Source: Ruminococcus flavefaciens (lineage in GTDB: Bacteria; Bacillota; Clostridia; Oscillospirales; Ruminococcaceae). From it: a stretch of 9,978 bases of DNA. The position numbers and the translations under genes were made by a program. The DNA lies in assembly GCA_002348905.1 (NCBI GenBank), contig DEBW01000159.1:1-9978 (forward strand), in the 5' to 3' direction. Below the pieces are notes generated by a model. That model saw nothing but the letters and a program-made list of their open reading frames with translations. It made no database searches and had not been told where the DNA came from. Below, piece by piece: positions 5,534 to 9,978 of the stretch (its first letter is position 1; every line of letters begins with the position of its first letter).

Positions 5534-7210
5534 ATGACTGTTAAGAGATCACTCGCAGCAATTTTTGCTCTTTCTATGATTTTCGCATCTGTAAGCTGCG
5601 GTAATGATACACCGGAAGCTGACTCCTCAACAGGCAGTCAGGAATCCGAAAGCAAAGACGAAAATAATACTGTCAGACATTTCAGCGGTGTTTATTCTGC
5701 CCGACTTCAAACCGTAAGCGAAGGAAATGACATCCAGCAGCTCATCGCTGAAAAAACAGGAGTTATACTCGACCAGCAATTTATCGCCGATCAGGATGAT
5801 ATTGACAAAACATTCAGCGATATGATAATATCTAATAAGTACTCCGATTATATGGCTCCTGACGGCGAAAATGCTCAGAAGCTCATAAAAGAAGGCGCTT
5901 TCATCCCTCTCGACAACTACTGGGACGACTATCCAAACATCAAGAACCTCTATACCGAGAAAGAGTGGAACAGAGTCCGTTCAAATTCAAGTGACGGTCA
6001 TATCTACTACATACCGCTTTTCTCAGCCGTAAACATCAAGGAGACCAAACCGACTTACAGCGGTGAAGCTTTCTGGATACAGACAAAGGTACTTGAATGG
6101 GACAACTACCCTGAGCTTAAAACCCTCGATGATTATTTCGACCTTATCGAAAGATACATGGAGGCTAATCCGGTAAACGAGGACGGCGAAAAGTATTATG
6201 GCTATGAGATAGAGGCAAATGATGCATGGTTCTTTGCTCTTGATAATCCGCCGATGTTCCTTGACGGATATCCGAATGACGGATGCTGCAAAGTCGATAC
6301 TCAAAAACTTGAAGCTATCGACTACAACTTATCTCCGACTGCTGAAAAATGGTTCAGAAAGCTTAACGAGGAATATCAGAAAGGCATTATCGACTCTGAA
6401 TGCTTCCTTATGAACTCCGACCATTATTACTCCAAGATAGCCTCAGGACGAGTGCTCGGAATGGTAGATCAGGCATGGAATTTCAACAGCGCCGCAAAAG
6501 GACTTCCGGACGAATGTACCTATATACCTTTCGGTCTTACCATAGACGAGGATATAACTGAGCATTACCGTGACCAGACCGCTTTCAACGATTCTACCGG
6601 CGTTGGCATATCAATAAGCTGTGACGATCCCGAAGCAGCTATGAAATTCCTGAGCGACCTCCTTGAACCTGAGATACACAATCTCCGCTTCTGGGGAATC
6701 GAAGGCGAGGATTATACCGTTGACAGCAAAGGTATATTCCAACAGTCTGACCAGCAGTTTGAAAACTGCAATAATGCCGAATACAAGCTCTCGCATTTCT
6801 GCATATATGACTATATGCCTCAGATACAGGGCATGGCTCCTGACGGCATAAACGCTTATACACCGTCAAATCAGCCGAATATTTTCTACGACCACCTCTC
6901 AGAAGATGTCAGAAAATGCTTCAAGGCATATGGAGTACAGACGTTTTCAGAAATGCTCAACGAACCACAGGAAAATCCTGACTGGTATCCTATGTGGTCG
7001 TTCAGCAATGCCGTTACAGACGAAACTGACTACGGCAAGGTTATGAAGCAAATGGATACAGCCAAGCATCAGTACCTTCCTCTCGTAGTTATGAGCGAGG
7101 ACTTTGACAGCGCATGGGAAACTTATAAAGAAGAATACGGCAAGATAAATACTCAGCTTTTCTTTGACGAGCTTACTGCCGAAATACACAGAAGGTGTGA
7201 AGAATATTGA
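5534..7210 (+). CDS. Extracellular solute-binding lipoprotein, family 1 / LplA-YesO type, without adjacent permease
   Basis: The 558-residue product is a membrane-anchored binding protein. The signal peptide has KR at 4-5, a hydrophobic core (about 7-20) and a lipobox-like SVSC, with lipidated Cys22. An acidic Ser-rich linker (about 24-47) follows. The mature part has family-1 features: EGAFIPLDNYWDDYPNIK near 120, LDDYFDLIERY near 200, and the region around 363-397 with PEAAMKFLSDLL and LRFWGIEGEDY, typical of LplA-like binding proteins of CUT1 sugar systems. An oligosaccharide ligand is likely but not shown. The start is ATG 5534 because AAAAGGA ends 8 nt upstream; ATG 5525 overlaps that site. 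Such proteins normally sit beside two permease genes, and none occurs here. The membrane sensors upstream suggest a receptor role, or use by a transporter encoded elsewhere. Its stop overlaps the start of the next gene. Confidence 0.88.
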   Translation: MTVKRSLAAIFALSMIFASVSCGNDTPEADSSTGSQESESKDENNTVRHFSGVYSARLQTVSEGNDIQQLIAEKTGVILDQQFIADQDDIDKTFSDMIISNKYSDYMAPDGENAQKLIKEGAFIPLDNYWDDYPNIKNLYTEKEWNRVRSNSSDGHIYYIPLFSAVNIKETKPTYSGEAFWIQTKVLEWDNYPELKTLDDYFDLIERYMEANPVNEDGEKYYGYEIEANDAWFFALDNPPMFLDGYPNDGCCKVDTQKLEAIDYNLSPTAEKWFRKLNEEYQKGIIDSECFLMNSDHYYSKIASGRVLGMVDQAWNFNSAAKGLPDECTYIPFGLTIDEDITEHYRDQTAFNDSTGVGISISCDDPEAAMKFLSDLLEPEIHNLRFWGIEGEDYTVDSKGIFQQSDQQFENCNNAEYKLSHFCIYDYMPQIQGMAPDGINAYTPSNQPNIFYDHLSEDVRKCFKAYGVQTFSEMLNEPQENPDWYPMWSFSNAVTDETDYGKVMKQMDTAKHQYLPLVVMSEDFDSAWETYKEEYGKINTQLFFDELTAEIHRRCEEY

Positions 7211-8052
7211 AGATAGGATTTATCGGAGCCGGCAAAGTCGGCTTCTCACTCGGAAAATATCTCGCTGTTAACGGCGAAGATGTAACAGGATACTACAGCC
7301 GCACTGAAAAGTCTGCGGAGGAAGCTGCTGAATTTACCGGCACACGTTCATTCTCATCACTGGATGAACTTGTAAAAAGCTGTGATACGCTGATCATAAC
7401 TGCTCCCGACGGAGCTATATGCAGCGTGAGCTATGAGCTGGCTGATACTGATATTGCCGGCAAAACTGTATGTCATTGCAGCGGTTCACTCTCAGCAGCG
7501 GAAGCTCTGAAAGGTCTTGACGGCAAAAATGTAAGACGGTGTTCAATGCATCCGCTCTTCCCTGTAAGCAGCCGGTACGAATCATATAAGGAGCTGAAAA
7601 ATGCTTTCTTCTGCATCGAAGGCGACACTTCATGCGCTGAGGAATGGGATGCTTTATTCAGACGGCTCGGAAATCCGACAAGAATGATATCTCCGGACAT
7701 AAAAAAGAAGTATCACGCTGCCTGCTCCTATGCAAGCAATCTTGTCTGCGGACTTATGGCTGAAAGCGTTGACCTGCTTGAAGAATGCGGATTCAGCCAA
7801 GAAGAAGCTCTGACCGCTCTAAGACCTCTCGCAATGAGCAATATCGAGCGCATTTTTCAGGTCGGAGCTGTAAATGCTCTGACAGGTCCGGCTGAAAGAA
7901 ACGATACCGGAACTGTACAGAAGCATATCCAGTGTATGCCCGACGATACAAGCCGTGAAATGTACAAAGCAGTAACACGCAAACTCACTGAAATGTCTCA
8001 GGTGCGCCACCCCGATGCTGACTACTCAGAAATGAACGAAATGCTGAAATAG
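7207..8052 (+). CDS. Rossmann-like / DUF2520 NAD(P)-binding protein
   Basis: This 281-residue cytoplasmic protein opens directly with a dinucleotide-binding fold: KIGFIGAGKVGFSLG, with GxGxxG at Gly7, Gly9 and Gly12, then a strand ending in YYSR near 29-32 where NADP-binding enzymes often keep Ser-Arg. Further family marks are LIITAPDGAI (62-71), HCSGSLSA (90-97), SMHPLFP (113-119), KKYHAACSYASN (167-178) and ALTGPAERND (224-233). The length is normal for the Rossmann-like plus DUF2520 architecture. Family members are probably dehydrogenases or reductases; some (PanG type) have been reported as ketopantoate reductases, but no pan genes lie here, so the substrate is unknown. The start is TTG 7207, overlapping the lipoprotein stop (TTGA), with AAGGTG (7192-7197) 9 nt upstream. 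Translation is probably coupled. The gene may be only a passenger of the sensory operon. Confidence 0.87.
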   Translation: MKIGFIGAGKVGFSLGKYLAVNGEDVTGYYSRTEKSAEEAAEFTGTRSFSSLDELVKSCDTLIITAPDGAICSVSYELADTDIAGKTVCHCSGSLSAAEALKGLDGKNVRRCSMHPLFPVSSRYESYKELKNAFFCIEGDTSCAEEWDALFRRLGNPTRMISPDIKKKYHAACSYASNLVCGLMAESVDLLEECGFSQEEALTALRPLAMSNIERIFQVGAVNALTGPAERNDTGTVQKHIQCMPDDTSREMYKAVTRKLTEMSQVRHPDADYSEMNEMLK

Positions 8053-8056
8053 TATC

Positions 8057-8088
8057 AACTGCCGGATGCTTTCCGGCAGTTATATTTA
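8057..8088 (+). terminator. Hairpin terminator of the central operon
   Basis: A perfect 10-bp stem (AACTGCCGGA at 8057-8066 with TCCGGCAGTT at 8072-8081) closes a 5-nt loop, TGCTT. The tail is T-rich but broken (ATATTTA), so termination may be partial. Confidence 0.8.
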
Positions 8089-8152
8089 TAATATAATTTA
8101 ATTTTGTAATATCTTATTAAGTATTAATAGTTATTAATATATATATATTCTC

Positions 8153-8181
8153 TTGCTTTTTTAAACCATTTATGATATAAT
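8153..8181 (+). promoter_or_regulatory. Promoter of the GGDEF-EAL gene
   Basis: TTGCTT (8153-8158) and TATAAT (8176-8181) are 17 bp apart, with TG at 8173-8174 as an extended -10. The preceding 50 bp are almost pure A/T, with TATTAA at 8115, 8122 and 8132, and could act as an UP element. Transcription should start near 8188. Confidence 0.8.
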
Positions 8182-8231
8182 ACTTACATAGTATTGTTTT
8201 TTTATATATCACATAAAGGAGGTATATGGAT

Positions 8232-9920
8232 ATGTCTAAAGATGAAAGATTTCACGTTCTATTTGAAAGTATGATAGATGATATGGCAAATATTGACAAC
8301 TTCGATAAAGAACACTTTGTCCATATACTCGTAGAAATGTGTGAACTTTTCAGCCTTTCTAAAGGCGTTACAGAATACTACATCAATACTATACACGAAA
8401 AAAACGGCGACGGCGAAATTTTTGTTGACTACGATAACGGCAAAGGCGATGTCCCTGTAATAAGCAAGCGTATAGTCACAAAGTCACAGTCCGTCATCAA
8501 GGGTACTCTGTATATGTCGAAAGAAGATGTTCCCCTTTCTGATGAGGACTATTCAAAAATCGAACTTATACTGCGTGCTATTATGAGCTTCGTAAGCCGC
8601 AACAGATTGCAGAATGAAGTTGAAAAGCTCGGCTTCTATGACGAAGTAGGCTATCCGAATCTCCACTCATTCTACAGATGTATCGAACAGATAAACAACA
8701 AAAGCGATATATGCGATCATACCGCAGTACATTATAATCTCCGCCATTTTTCAGTCATCAATCAGGAAATAGGAAGAGCCGGCGGAGATGCTGTCATGAA
8801 AAGCCACTTTGACCTTATACAGGAAACTATCGGCGATAACGGTATAGTATGCCGTGTCGGAGGAGATAATTTCGTTGCAATATTCAAGAAAGATGTCTCT
8901 GATAACGTTCTTGGGATATTAAAAGACACAAAGATAAGCTGCAAGTATAACCAGGATAAGCGTATATCAGTCTCTGCAAGCGTTGGAGTATTTGAGATAC
9001 CTGAGAATTATGTGCTTGAACGTCCGACTGACATAATGGAAAAAGTTAACGCTGCGTCCATTATCGCAAGACAGAAAACCAGCGGACAGATAGTATACTA
9101 CGACCAGAAAATGATAGCTATGAAAGAACACGCTGTCAAAGTACAGAGAAGGTTTCCAAAGGCTCTCGAAAACAGAGAGTTCAAGGTATTCTATCAGCCA
9201 AAGGTAAACATCCTCAACGGCGAGATTGTCGGTGCAGAGGCTCTTTGCCGATGGTTTCACAACGGCAAAATAGTTCCTCCGGGAGAATTTATACCCGTAC
9301 TCGAACAGAATACCGACATCTGCCTGCTTGACTTCTATATGCTCGAAATAGTCTGCGAGGACATCCGCCGCTGGCTTGATACAGGAAACCGTGGAATAAG
9401 GATATCCGTAAACCTGTCACGCAAACACTTCGTTGACGCTGACCTGCTTGAGCATATCATGCATATCGTTGATTCACACAATGTACCGCATAATTTAATA
9501 GAGATCGAACTTACCGAGACCACAACAGACGTTGAATTTCTCGACCTTAAACGCATTGCTGCCGGATTGCAGAAAGAGGGAATATACACCTCTGTTGACG
9601 ATTTCGGCGTTGGCTATTCCTCGCTCAATCTTATACGTGAGATACCGTGGAACGTATTGAAAATCGACCGCTGTTTCCTACCGTCAGACGATGATCCGGC
9701 TAACAGCGTTACAAGTCTTATGTACAAGCACGTTATATCTATGGCTCAGGATATCGGTCTTGAATGTATAACCGAGGGAGTGGAAACTATCAAGCAGGTA
9801 AATATCCTCCGTGAGAATAACTGCCACATCGCTCAGGGTTATTTCTTCGACCGTCCGCTTCCGGTGGAAGAATTTGAAAAGAGACTTGAACAGCGGTTCT
9901 ATAATATTGAAGGCTCATAG
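8232..9920 (+). CDS. Cytoplasmic GGDEF-EAL protein: degenerate cyclase domain and probably active c-di-GMP phosphodiesterase
   Basis: The 562-residue product has no signal peptide or membrane helix. Residues 1 to about 125 form a possible GAF-like input domain (weak assignment). The GGDEF domain (about 130-290) is degenerate: its signature is GGDNF (210-214), and the first metal-ligand Asp is Asn (YNLRHF, Asn169). It probably cannot make c-di-GMP, though it may still bind GTP and act allosterically. The EAL domain (about 305-555) looks intact: YQPK, EALCRW (EAL at 336-338), SVNLSRKH (Asn394), IELTET (Glu426), DDFGVGYSSL (456-465), LKIDRCF (Lys477), TEGVET (Glu515) and AQGYFF (Gln535). Known role of that domain: hydrolysis of c-di-GMP to pGpG. 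I chose ATG 8232, as GGAGG (8218-8222) lies 9 nt upstream; ATG 8226 would leave only 3 nt. It has its own promoter and probably opposes the cyclase encoded upstream. Confidence 0.92.
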   Translation: MSKDERFHVLFESMIDDMANIDNFDKEHFVHILVEMCELFSLSKGVTEYYINTIHEKNGDGEIFVDYDNGKGDVPVISKRIVTKSQSVIKGTLYMSKEDVPLSDEDYSKIELILRAIMSFVSRNRLQNEVEKLGFYDEVGYPNLHSFYRCIEQINNKSDICDHTAVHYNLRHFSVINQEIGRAGGDAVMKSHFDLIQETIGDNGIVCRVGGDNFVAIFKKDVSDNVLGILKDTKISCKYNQDKRISVSASVGVFEIPENYVLERPTDIMEKVNAASIIARQKTSGQIVYYDQKMIAMKEHAVKVQRRFPKALENREFKVFYQPKVNILNGEIVGAEALCRWFHNGKIVPPGEFIPVLEQNTDICLLDFYMLEIVCEDIRRWLDTGNRGIRISVNLSRKHFVDADLLEHIMHIVDSHNVPHNLIEIELTETTTDVEFLDLKRIAAGLQKEGIYTSVDDFGVGYSSLNLIREIPWNVLKIDRCFLPSDDDPANSVTSLMYKHVISMAQDIGLECITEGVETIKQVNILRENNCHIAQGYFFDRPLPVEEFEKRLEQRFYNIEGS

Positions 9921-9925
9921 ATAAT

Positions 9926-9946
9926 AAAACTCCGTTTTGTTTTTTG
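9926..9946 (+). terminator. Weak terminator candidate after the GGDEF-EAL gene
   Basis: AAAAC (9926-9930) can pair with GTTTT (9934-9938) over a 3-nt loop, followed by a T-rich tract (GTTTTTTG). The stem has only one G-C pair, so the call is weak. Nothing else is visible from there to the end of the window. Confidence 0.3.
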
Positions 9947-9978
9947 AAAATTATTGAAAAAGTTATAAATTCACGTTG

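Noticed and set aside
8101..8150. AT-rich TATTAA repeats as iterons or an origin
   Set aside because: The spacing is irregular, there is no DnaA box or replication gene, and the stretch is better explained as an UP-like element or plain AT-rich spacer before a promoter.
1..9978. Mobile element, CRISPR array, phage genes, tRNA or rRNA
   Set aside because: No transposase, integrase, phage-protein motif, terminal inverted repeats with target duplications, regular spaced repeats or cloverleaf sequence was seen.

Overview
The window looks like chromosomal DNA of a low- to mid-GC Clostridia species, most likely a Ruminococcus-type gut or rumen Firmicute. This rests on strong AGGAGG-type Shine-Dalgarno sites, sigma-A promoters with 17-bp spacers, AT-rich intergenic regions, a Gram-positive lipoprotein, a YesM-like sensor, and several c-di-GMP proteins beside a type IV pilin-like gene. 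The genus is inferred from overall character, not from a marker gene. All supported genes are on the + strand. I see no rRNA, tRNA, CRISPR array, insertion sequence or transposase.

Layout. (1) 20-910 encodes a Lys/Glu/Pro-rich protein with 26-residue tandem repeats and no recognised family; it ends in a clear intrinsic terminator. (2) A gene-free AT-rich stretch (975-1492) carries operator-like inverted repeats and a consensus promoter. It leads to a pilin/pseudopilin gene (1493-2152) with its own terminator. (3) A very short transcription unit (2246-2395) has a promoter, a Shine-Dalgarno site, a 13-codon ORF and a terminator; it is a small RNA or small peptide candidate. (4) The central cluster runs 2487-8081. 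It encodes a membrane Cache-HAMP-GGDEF diguanylate cyclase, a membrane protein built like a YesM-type sensor kinase but lacking every catalytic motif, a lipoprotein solute-binding protein with no ABC permease beside it, and a Rossmann/DUF2520 oxidoreductase-like protein that overlaps it by 4 nt. A hairpin terminator ends the cluster. (5) A separate unit (8153-9920) encodes a soluble protein with a degenerate GGDNF domain and an apparently intact EAL phosphodiesterase domain.

How they may work together (inference). The lipoprotein could bind an extracellular ligand, probably a sugar or oligosaccharide, and present it to the extracellular domains of the pseudokinase and/or the cyclase, so that nutrient status sets c-di-GMP synthesis. 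The downstream EAL protein would degrade c-di-GMP. Type IV pili are a known c-di-GMP output in Clostridia, and pilin-like proteins have been linked to cellulose adhesion in Ruminococcus albus. The adjacent pilin gene is therefore a plausible, unproven target. The most unusual part is the combination of orphan binding protein, catalytically dead YesM-like sensor and diguanylate cyclase in one apparent operon.
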